From contig JACRNC010000008.1 of the NCBI GenBank assembly GCA_016219375.1, forward strand, positions 124,001-188,000: 64,000 nucleotides of DNA. Direction: 5' to 3'. The translations under genes were made by a program, and so were the position numbers. Positions 57,254 through 64,000 of the stretch are shown here, in pieces. This stretch comes from Burkholderiales bacterium. GTDB taxonomy: Bacteria > Pseudomonadota > Gammaproteobacteria > Burkholderiales > Burkholderiaceae_C. The stretch's first letter is position 1, and every line of letters starts with the position of its first letter. The notes beneath the pieces were generated by a model. It worked only from the letters and a program-made list of their open reading frames with translations. It did not search any database and had not been told where the DNA came from.

Positions 57254-58609
57254 TCAGTGTAGCGAGCGGGGTGCCGGCGGGCAGGCCGGCGTCGGCTCGG
57301 CAGGGTCGGCAGCGCCCTCGGGGCCGGCGGGATCGCGCTGCACGGCGCACCCTGCGCCGCAGCCTGCGTCACACCCCGCCTCACACTCCGTCCCAGGCCC
57401 TGCATCACCCCCCGCGCCGCAACCGGCCGCACAGACCGTGCGGTCGCGCCCGGCGGCCTTGGCGCGGTAGAGCGCGCGGTCGGCCTGGTCGAGCAGCGCG
57501 GCCAGGTCCATGCGGCCGTCGTCCTGCACCACGCCGGCGGAGAACGCCAGGCGCAGCGCGCGGTCGGCGCGCACGGCCGGGGTGTGGCGCAGCCGGCCGC
57601 GCAGGCGCTCCAGCGGCGCCAGCGCGGTGCGGGCATCGGCGCCGGGCAGCAGGATGAGGAACTCCTCGCCGCCCCAGCGGGCCAGCAGGTCGGGGTCGCG
57701 GCCGGTGGTGTCGGGCGGGGTGCGGCGCAGCACGTCGGCAGCGGTGCGGGCGAAGGTGCACAGCGCCTCGTCGCCGGCGCGGTGGCCCAGCCGGTCGTTG
57801 AGCGCCTTGAAGTGGTCGATGTCCAGCAGCGCCACGGCAAAAGGCTGTGCGCCGCCGGCGGCCACGCGGCGGCGCTCCTGCTCCAGCAGGGCCAGCATCT
57901 GGCGGCGGTTGAGCAGGCCGGTGAGCGCGTCGTGCGTGGCCAGGTGGCGGGCGCGGTCGAGCGCGGCGCGCAGCTCGTGGCGCTGCGCCTGGGCGCGCTG
58001 GCGCCAGACGGCGATCTGCCGCGCGCCCAGCGCCATCGCCGGCAGCGCGCCGACCAGCAGCTCGAAGCGCAGCAGCTCCAGCCGCGCCGGGTAGTAGGCC
58101 GGATCGACCCGCGTGAGCACCAGCATGGCCGCCCCCAGCAGAGCCACCGCGGAGGCGGCCACGCCCACGGCCTGGCGCGGCGTGTGGGTGTACATGCCGA
58201 AGGCCACCACCAGCGCCAGCAGCATCAGCACCAAGCCGCGGTCCACCGGCCGCGCCTGGGTGTAGGCGCAGGCGATCAGCACCAGGGCGAAGGCGTTCTG
58301 CGCCAGCATCAGCGAGGGGTCGCGCAGCCGGCGCGACCAGCCGCTGCGCACCGCGGCATAGAAGCCCGCATGCGCCGGCACCGCCAGGGCGACGATCCAG
58401 CCGGCCAGCCCGGGCCGCATCACGCCGCCGTGCACGGCCTCCTGCGCCACGGCGGCACACAGCAGGTAGAGCAGCAGGCAAAGCAGCACTGCGGCCGTGC
58501 GCTGGCGCATGGCGCGGTCGCGGCCCAGCAGCCACGCCAGCGGCGCAGGCCGGGCGGGATGCGGGGCGGCCGGATGCATCGGCGGCTGCATGGGCGGCTG
58601 CAGAGACAT
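57254..58609 (-). CDS. Membrane GGDEF diguanylate cyclase 1, Cys-rich tail
   Basis: A 451-residue protein: about six membrane helices (residues 35-195) with the shared block VRSGWSRRLRDPSLMLAQ and PRQAVGVA, a short coiled linker, then a GGDEF domain (about 235-400) with THDALTGLLNRRQ, DIDHFKALNDRLGH, an I-site RDPD five residues before the active-site GGEEF, and ADRALYRAKAAGRDR. It should synthesise c-di-GMP from GTP and be product-inhibited. The 50 residues after the domain contain six cysteines in imperfect 4-residue repeats (EAGC, DAGC, GAGC), not seen in its paralogues. Fourth of four consecutive GGDEF genes. Confidence 0.9.
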   Translation of the reverse strand: MSLQPPMQPPMHPAAPHPARPAPLAWLLGRDRAMRQRTAAVLLCLLLYLLCAAVAQEAVHGGVMRPGLAGWIVALAVPAHAGFYAAVRSGWSRRLRDPSLMLAQNAFALVLIACAYTQARPVDRGLVLMLLALVVAFGMYTHTPRQAVGVAASAVALLGAAMLVLTRVDPAYYPARLELLRFELLVGALPAMALGARQIAVWRQRAQAQRHELRAALDRARHLATHDALTGLLNRRQMLALLEQERRRVAAGGAQPFAVALLDIDHFKALNDRLGHRAGDEALCTFARTAADVLRRTPPDTTGRDPDLLARWGGEEFLILLPGADARTALAPLERLRGRLRHTPAVRADRALRLAFSAGVVQDDGRMDLAALLDQADRALYRAKAAGRDRTVCAAGCGAGGDAGPGTECEAGCDAGCGAGCAVQRDPAGPEGAADPAEPTPACPPAPRSLH

Positions 58610-58623
58610 GGAGGGCCTGGCGC

Positions 58624-59871
58624 TCACGCCGTCTGCGCGGGCAGGGATGAATCCGGCCAGGCCGGCGCGGCAGCGGTTGCGGGTGCGGGCGCGGGCTCGT
58701 CGATGACCCAGCGGTCGCGCCCGGCGGACTTGGCGCGGTAGAGCGCGGCATCGGCGCGCTCGATCAGCGCGCGCAGCGGCTCGCCGTCCTGCCGCTCGGC
58801 CAGGCCGGCGGACACCGTCACAGCCGGCAGCGGCGCCACCGACGGCTCGCCCGGCGCCACCAGCTCGATCTGCCGGCGCACCCAGGCCATAACCTCGGCT
58901 GCGGCCTGGCGGCCCAGGCCCGGCCAGGCGACGAGGAACTCCTCGCCGCCCCAGCGCGCGGCCAGCGAGGGCTGCGGGCAGGCGCGGGCCAGCACGCCGG
59001 CCACGCGCGCCAACACCGCGTCGCCGCCGGCATGGCCGTGGCGGTCGTTGACCTGCTTGAAGTGGTCGATGTCGATCAGCGCCACGGTCAGCGGCCGGCC
59101 CTGCTCGACGCAGCGGCGGGCCAGCGCGGGCAGCCGCTCGTCCATCACGCGGCGGTTGAGCAGGCCGGTCAGCGCGTCGTGCGTGGCCAGCTGCTGCACG
59201 TCGCCGAGCACGCGGCGCAGCTCGGCGGCCTGGGTGCGCAGCCGCTCGCGGATCTCGCCGATCCAGCGGGTGACGAAGGCCGTGGCCAGCAGCGCCGGCC
59301 AGGCCACGCCCAGGTGGGTGGCCGTCACCGGCCAGGGCTGGGCGGCGGGGTCGGCCAGCGACAGGCCGGCTGCGGCCAGGCCCAGCAGCACGCAGCCCAG
59401 CACGCCCAGCGGCACCAGGCGGCTGGGCGGCATGCGGAACATGGCCAGCAGCTGGGTCTGTGCCATCAGGATCAGCAGGTTGCCGCGCACCTCGCCCACC
59501 AGCACGTAGCCGGCCACGCACAGCAGCAGGTTGACCACCGCCATCGGCCCGCCCAGCACCGGGTCGGCCAGATGGGCGGTGCGGCCGCTGCGCACCAGCG
59601 CGTAGTGCAGCGCCAGCGTCAGGCCCATGCCGCCGGCCAGCAGCGCGGCCACGCGGGCCGGCAGCACGCCCAGCAGCGCGGCATGCACGGCCACGGCGCT
59701 GCACACCGCGTAGAGCTGCCCGGCCACCAGCACCTGCAGCACGTGGCTGCGCATCGGCCCGCGGCCCAGCAGCAGCCGGCGCGCGCCGCGCCGCGCACGC
59801 GTCAGCAGCGGCGGCCAGGCGGCGGCCGGCAGGTCGATCTCAGGCAGCGGCGGGGGCGCGAATCCAGCCAT
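58624..59871 (-). CDS. Membrane GGDEF diguanylate cyclase 2, no I-site
   Basis: A 415-residue protein with about six membrane helices (residues 40-195) and a GGDEF domain (about 225-385): THDALTGLLNRRVMDERL, DIDHFKQVNDRHGH, active-site GGEEF and ADAALYRAKSAGRDRW. The four residues in the I-site position are PQPS instead of RxxD, so product inhibition at that site is lost. Its membrane domain is the most divergent of the four paralogues. Probably an active, unrestrained c-di-GMP synthase. Nine bases separate it from the upstream GGDEF gene. Confidence 0.9.
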   Translation of the reverse strand: MAGFAPPPLPEIDLPAAAWPPLLTRARRGARRLLLGRGPMRSHVLQVLVAGQLYAVCSAVAVHAALLGVLPARVAALLAGGMGLTLALHYALVRSGRTAHLADPVLGGPMAVVNLLLCVAGYVLVGEVRGNLLILMAQTQLLAMFRMPPSRLVPLGVLGCVLLGLAAAGLSLADPAAQPWPVTATHLGVAWPALLATAFVTRWIGEIRERLRTQAAELRRVLGDVQQLATHDALTGLLNRRVMDERLPALARRCVEQGRPLTVALIDIDHFKQVNDRHGHAGGDAVLARVAGVLARACPQPSLAARWGGEEFLVAWPGLGRQAAAEVMAWVRRQIELVAPGEPSVAPLPAVTVSAGLAERQDGEPLRALIERADAALYRAKSAGRDRWVIDEPAPAPATAAAPAWPDSSLPAQTA

Positions 59872-59880
59872 GCCCGCGCC

Positions 59881-61011
59881 CTAGCGCGCCGACGGCGCGG
59901 CGGCCAGCAGCGCGCGGTTGCGGCCATGGGCCTTGGCGTCATAGAGCGCACGGTCGGCGCGCTCCAGCGTCTGGCGCAGGGTGTGGCCGTGGGCATGCTC
60001 GGCCACGCCGGCGGAGAAGGTCACGGCCAGGCCGGGCACGGTCTCCGACACGGCCGCGCCGCGCAGCGCCTCGCGCAGCCGCTCCAGGCCGTTGAGCGCC
60101 TGCTCGGCGCGCGTCTCGGGGAAGAGGATGAGGAACTCCTCGCCGCCCCAGCGGGCCATGATGTCGGCATTGCGCAGCACGCCCAGCGCGGCCTGGGTGT
60201 AGCCGCACAGCACCTCGTCGCCCACGTGGTGGCCGTGGGTGTCGTTGATGTGCTTGAAGTGGTCCAGGTCGATCAGCGCCACGCAGAAGGCCGCGCCGCT
60301 CCTGTCTTGGCGCTTCATCTCCTGGTCCAGCAGCTCCTGCATGTGGCGGCGGTTGATCAGGCCGGTCAGTGCATCGCGCGTGGCCAGCTCCTGCACGCGG
60401 GCCAGGGCCTCGTGCAGGGCCTGGCGCTGCTTGAGCAGCCGGCCGCGCAGCTGGCTGACCTGGTGGGCCACCAGCGACAGCGTGGGCAGCACGCTGAAGG
60501 CCAGGCCGAACTGGATGGCCTGCACCTGCGCCGGGAACTCCCGCGGGTCGCGCCACGACATGTAGGCCATCGCCCCGCCCAGCGCGCCGATGGCCACGGC
60601 GCCCACGGTCAGCGTCTGCCGCGGCGTCAGCGAGAACATGCCGAAGACCAGCACCAGCGCCAGCAGCAGCAGCACCGCGCCGCGCACCGGCCCGGCGATC
60701 ACATAGGCCACCACGATGGCCGAGATGGCGAAGTAGCTCTGCTCCAGCGCCAGCCCCGGCTCGCGCAGGCGCAGCGTGCAGCCGCTGCGCAGCAGGGCGT
60801 AGAAGGTGACGACGCCCACGGCCATGTAGGCGATCAGCCCGTGGGCCACCGGCGCCGTGACCAGCCCCAGCGTGACGCCGCGCAGCAGCAGCGCCATGCA
60901 CACCAGGTAGACATAGGCCGCGGTGAGCGAGCGGATGATGCGCAAGCGGTGGCCGGTGTCCGGCCCCAGCACCACGCGGCCGACGGGCATGAGCCAGTCC
61001 GGGCACCTCAT
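59881..61011 (-). CDS. Membrane GGDEF diguanylate cyclase 3
   Basis: A 376-residue paralogue: six membrane helices (about residues 25-185) with LLRSGCTLRLREPGLALEQ and LTPRQTLTVGAVAIGALGGAM, then GGDEF (about 205-365) with TRDALTGLINRRHMQELL, DLDHFKHINDTHGH, I-site RNAD and active-site GGEEF, and ADRALYDAKAHGRNR. A c-di-GMP synthase with intact product inhibition. Its ATG overlaps the upstream GGDEF gene stop (ATGA). Confidence 0.9.
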   Translation of the reverse strand: MRCPDWLMPVGRVVLGPDTGHRLRIIRSLTAAYVYLVCMALLLRGVTLGLVTAPVAHGLIAYMAVGVVTFYALLRSGCTLRLREPGLALEQSYFAISAIVVAYVIAGPVRGAVLLLLALVLVFGMFSLTPRQTLTVGAVAIGALGGAMAYMSWRDPREFPAQVQAIQFGLAFSVLPTLSLVAHQVSQLRGRLLKQRQALHEALARVQELATRDALTGLINRRHMQELLDQEMKRQDRSGAAFCVALIDLDHFKHINDTHGHHVGDEVLCGYTQAALGVLRNADIMARWGGEEFLILFPETRAEQALNGLERLREALRGAAVSETVPGLAVTFSAGVAEHAHGHTLRQTLERADRALYDAKAHGRNRALLAAAPSAR

Positions 61012-62225
61012 GACGCGGCCTCCGGTGCGGGCGCGGGGCCCGGGCGCTGGGGGCGCTCACCGCCGTCCTGGCGCTCCGCGCGCAGCGAGCCGGCCGCCGC
61101 CATCACGAACTGCGCCGGGCCGCTGGCCTGGGCCTGCGCCAGCGCATGCTCCACGCGCTCCAGCGTCTGCTCCACGGTCTCGCCCGGCACATGCGCGGCC
61201 AGCCCGGCGGAGAAGCTCACGCGCAGCTCGGGCCGCTCGGGCACCAGGGCCAGGCTGGCCAGCTCGTGGCGCAGCCGCTGCAGCGCGCGGGTGGCGTGCT
61301 CGGCGCGGGTCTCGGTCTGCAGGATGAGCAGCTCGTCGCTGCCCCAGCGGGCGATCACGTCGCTGTGGCGCAGCGTGCGCAGCGCGAGCTGGCTCAAGCC
61401 CCGCAGCACCGCGTCGCCCACGGCGTCGCCATGCGTGTCGTTGATGGCCTTGAGCTGGTCCACGTCCACCAGGGCCAGGCAGAAGGCCAAGCCGCGGTAC
61501 TGCTCATGGCGCAGCGCCAAGCCCAGCAGCTCGTGCATGTGGCGGCGGTTGACCAGGCCGGTCAGCGCATCGCGCGTGGCCAGCTGCTGCGCCTGCGCCA
61601 GTGCGTCGCGCAGCGCCTGCTGCTGCTGCTGCAGCCGCTGGCCGAGCTGGCTGACGTAGCAGGCCAGCGACGTCGTCACCGGCAGCGCCGCGGCCACCAG
61701 CGCAAAGCGCAGCAGCTCGGTCTGCGGCGGATAGGCCTGCGGCTGCAGCGCCGACAGCAGCCCCATCGCCGCGCCCAGCACGGCCACGGCATACAGGCCC
61801 AGCCCCAGGGTCTGCCGCGGCGACAGGCAGAACATGGCGTAGACGATGACCATCACCGCCAGCATCAGCGTGCAGTCGCGCAGCGGCCCGGCGATCGCAT
61901 AGCCCCAGGCCACCAGCGTGAGCGCCACCACACTCTGCGCCAGCATCAGGCTGGGGTCGCGCAGCCGCTCGGACCAGCCGCTGCGCAGCAGCAGGTAGAA
62001 CGCCGCCTGCGCCGCCAGCGTCACGCCGATCAGCAGCGTGCCCGTGGCCGGAGCGACCACGCCGGCGGCCATGCCCACCAGCAGCGCGATGTCGCAGCCC
62101 AGGTAGACGGCCCAGGCCAGCAGCTGGAAGGCCACGCGCACCCGCACGCGCCGCTCGCCGCCCAGCACCCAGTCGGTGCGGCGGCGCCAGTTCGGCGTGG
62201 TGCAGGCAGGCGCCCCAGCGGTCAT
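61008..62225 (-). CDS. Degenerate GGDEF membrane protein 4 (probable c-di-GMP receptor)
   Basis: A 405-residue paralogue and first of the GGDEF group: six membrane helices (about residues 30-190) with LLRSGWSERLRDPSLMLAQ and LSPRQTLGLGLYAVAVLGAAM, then a GGDEF domain (TRDALTGLVNRRHMHELL, DVDQLKAINDTHGD). The active-site signature reads GSDEL in place of GGDEF/GGEEF, which should abolish or weaken catalysis. DHF is also changed to DQL in the metal-binding region. The RxxD I-site (RHSD) is intact, so it may bind c-di-GMP as a receptor. C-terminal tail is Pro/Ala-rich. 156 bp separate it from the chemoreceptor upstream, where the operon promoter is probably found. Confidence 0.87.
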   Translation of the reverse strand: MTAGAPACTTPNWRRRTDWVLGGERRVRVRVAFQLLAWAVYLGCDIALLVGMAAGVVAPATGTLLIGVTLAAQAAFYLLLRSGWSERLRDPSLMLAQSVVALTLVAWGYAIAGPLRDCTLMLAVMVIVYAMFCLSPRQTLGLGLYAVAVLGAAMGLLSALQPQAYPPQTELLRFALVAAALPVTTSLACYVSQLGQRLQQQQQALRDALAQAQQLATRDALTGLVNRRHMHELLGLALRHEQYRGLAFCLALVDVDQLKAINDTHGDAVGDAVLRGLSQLALRTLRHSDVIARWGSDELLILQTETRAEHATRALQRLRHELASLALVPERPELRVSFSAGLAAHVPGETVEQTLERVEHALAQAQASGPAQFVMAAAGSLRAERQDGGERPQRPGPAPAPEAAS

Positions 62226-62381
62226 CGTGCGGCGGTCAGCGGTCAGGTTGGAAGGAGCCGGCTTGCTCTGCCCGCTCGAGGGGCAGTCAGGCCGGCCGTT
62301 ACCGGTGGGATCGGCGCCTGGCGCCACCGGCTGGAGGCGGGGTTGCCCGCACAGGGGCGGCCCTCACCGTCGCCGGCCGCG

Positions 62382-64000
62382 TCAGAAGGTTTCCCAATCG
62401 CCGTCGTCGGTGACCGGCGCGGGCTTGCTCGGTGTGCGCAGCGGCGCAGCGGCTGCCGGCACGACGGCCGTGAGCGTGGGTACGGTGGCCGGCTTGTCGT
62501 CGCCGCGCGTGGCGGGGGCGGCCCCCTGAGCCGGCATCGTGGATGCGGCGGCCTGGTTGACGGCGGAGCCGCCCGCACCCTTGGCCCGGGCGATCGCCTG
62601 GCTGGCCTGCGCATGGGCGGCGCTGCTGGCCTGGATCTGCGCGTGGACCTGGGCATGGGCCTGGGCCTGCGCCTGGCTCATGGCCTGCTGCTGGCCGAGG
62701 CGGAACACCGCCACCGCCTGCGCCAGCCGCAGGGCCTGGTCCTTCAGGCTCTCGGCTGCAGCCGCACTCTGCTCCACCAGCGCCGCGTTCTGCTGCGTCA
62801 TCTGGTCGAGCTGCGTCACCGCGTTGTTGACCTGGCCGATGCCCGAGGACTGCTCGGCCGATGCGGCGCTGATCTCGCCGATGATGTCCGTCACGCGCTG
62901 CACGCCGGAGACGATCTCGCTCATCGCCGTGCCCGCGTCCTGCACCAGCTTGCTGCCGGACTCGACCTTCTCGCTCGATGCATTGATCAGCGACTTGATC
63001 TCCTTGGCCGCCTGCGCGCTGCGCTGCGCCAGGCTGCGCACCTCGCCGGCCACCACGGCGAAGCCGCGGCCCTGCTCGCCGGCACGCGCGGCTTCCACCG
63101 CGGCGTTCAGCGCCAGGATGTTGGTCTGGAAGGCGATGCCGTCGATCACGCTGGTGATCTCGTTGATCTTGCGGCTGGCCGTGTTGATCTCGTCCATGTT
63201 GGTCACCACCTGCGAGACGATGCCGCCGCCGCGCTGGGCGGCCGTGGCGGCAGAGCTGGCCAGCTGATTGGCCTGGCGCGCGGCGTCGGCGCTCTGGCGC
63301 ACGGTGCCCGTGAGCTGCTCCATGCTGGAGGCCGTCTGCTGCAGGTTGGACGCCGTGGTCTCGGTGCGCGCCGACAGGTCCTGGTTGCCCGAGGCGATCT
63401 CGGTGGACGCGGTGGTGATGGAGTCGGTGGCCTGGCGGATCACGCTCACCGTCTCGCGCAGGCGCTGGTTCATCGTCACCACCGCCGCGCGCAGCGAGCG
63501 GGTGTCGCCGGCATTGGCCTGCAGGTCGTCGCTGAGGTCGCCGTCGGCGATGCGCTGCACCAGGTTGCGCAGCGTGGCGGGCTCGTCGCCCAGGTCGGCC
63601 CAGACCGAGCGCACCACCGCGGCCGAGGCCACGCCCAGCACGATCAGCGTCACCAGGCCCGTGCCCACGATGATCCACAGCGCGCGCTGCACGCCGGCGT
63701 CAGCCGCCTCGTGCTGCGCGGTGACTGCCGCGCGCGAGCTGGCCTTCAGGTCGGTGAGCAGCTTGCCCAGGGCGTTCTGCGAGCTCTGCATCTGCGCCAC
63801 CAGCTCCGGGCCGTTGCCGCCGCCGGCGCCCAGCATGGCGCGCGTGGCTGCCAGGGCCGAGCCCTGGTAGGCGTCGAAGGCCTCGCGCATCTGGCGGCCC
63901 TCGTCGGCCTTGCCGTCCAGCGCGGCGATCTTGTCCAGCGCCTCGTGCACCGCGGCGACGATGGGCTTGGTGTCGTCCAGCTTGGCCGCGTCGCCCTCCG
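62382..64000 (-). CDS. Methyl-accepting chemotaxis protein (5' end outside window)
   Basis: The C-terminal 539 or so residues of a chemoreceptor; the frame is open to the window edge, so the start is missing. Visible parts are the end of a periplasmic four-helix-bundle sensor, a membrane helix ([22 protein letters not shown]), HAMP, and the long cytoplasmic coiled coil with the signalling tip [36 protein letters not shown]. The C-terminus ends in DWETF, the tether pentapeptide that recruits CheR/CheB, after a roughly 100-residue Ala/Gln-rich linker. It therefore couples an unknown ligand to CheA. Next to four GGDEF genes it may link taxis and c-di-GMP. Confidence 0.95.
   Translation of the reverse strand, partial: EGDAAKLDDTKPIVAAVHEALDKIAALDGKADEGRQMREAFDAYQGSALAATRAMLGAGGGNGPELVAQMQSSQNALGKLLTDLKASSRAAVTAQHEAADAGVQRALWIIVGTGLVTLIVLGVASAAVVRSVWADLGDEPATLRNLVQRIADGDLSDDLQANAGDTRSLRAAVVTMNQRLRETVSVIRQATDSITTASTEIASGNQDLSARTETTASNLQQTASSMEQLTGTVRQSADAARQANQLASSAATAAQRGGGIVSQVVTNMDEINTASRKINEITSVIDGIAFQTNILALNAAVEAARAGEQGRGFAVVAGEVRSLAQRSAQAAKEIKSLINASSEKVESGSKLVQDAGTAMSEIVSGVQRVTDIIGEISAASAEQSSGIGQVNNAVTQLDQMTQQNAALVEQSAAAAESLKDQALRLAQAVAVFRLGQQQAMSQAQAQAHAQVHAQIQASSAAHAQASQAIARAKGAGGSAVNQAAASTMPAQGAAPATRGDDKPATVPTLTAVVPAAAAPLRTPSKPAPVTDDGDWETF

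Overview
The window is a 64-kb stretch of a very GC-rich chromosome. Gene content and order (mreBCD-mrdA-rodA next to gatCAB, rsmB-DUF4390-ntrY-ntrX, apaG next to the Gcr-type 'recombinase' membrane protein, a separate homocysteine-methyltransferase module of MetH) point to a betaproteobacterium of the order Burkholderiales, probably from the Rubrivivax/Leptothrix/Ideonella side. That placement is inferred from families and gene order, not from a database search. I see 53 protein genes, one tRNA and no rRNA, transposase, integrase, prophage or CRISPR array.

Layout. 0-11.8 kb holds an AmpG-like permease, an M48 metalloprotease, a PIN/ribbon-helix-helix toxin-antitoxin pair, recQ, mltA, a 58-residue membrane protein, the Gcr-like membrane protein, apaG and two tandem glutamine-amidotransferase paralogues. 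11.8-21.2 kb is one long minus-strand kdp potassium-uptake operon: a 31-residue membrane ORF, kdpF, kdpA, kdpB, kdpC, a 53-residue membrane ORF, a TorF-type porin, kdpD and kdpE, mostly joined by ATGA overlaps or very short gaps. 21.5-25.7 kb is gatC-gatA-(metal-dependent hydrolase family gene)-gatB. 26.1-32.3 kb is the rod-shape operon mreB-mreC-mreD-mrdA-rodA.

32.3-45 kb contains a hybrid sensor kinase whose 3' end sits in a four-copy 32-bp tandem repeat, a MetH homocysteine module, a siderophore-interacting reductase divergent from a MarR regulator, tRNA-Phe, a DUF4197 protein, an NtrY/NtrX-like pair, DUF4390 and rsmB. 45-54.6 kb is a catabolic regulon resembling the acyclic-terpene (citronellol/geraniol) atuBCDEF set: SDR, geranyl-CoA-type carboxylase beta, acyl-CoA dehydrogenase, hydratase, biotin carboxylase alpha. 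A beta-keto-acid cleavage (DUF849) enzyme is added at its end, with a second acyl-CoA dehydrogenase and a MerR regulator beside it. Two identical 16-bp palindromes overlap the two predicted promoters. 54.6-64 kb is a signalling block: a CHASE2 nucleotide cyclase, four consecutive membrane GGDEF proteins (the fourth with a degenerate active site but an intact inhibitory site) and a chemoreceptor that runs off the window.

Recurring themes are very tight translational coupling, tiny membrane proteins too short for routine gene calling, and several start codons placed only 6-8 nt after a -10-like hexamer, which suggests leaderless transcripts. Starts are often uncertain because GTG/TTG codons and long GC-rich N-terminal extensions are frequent.
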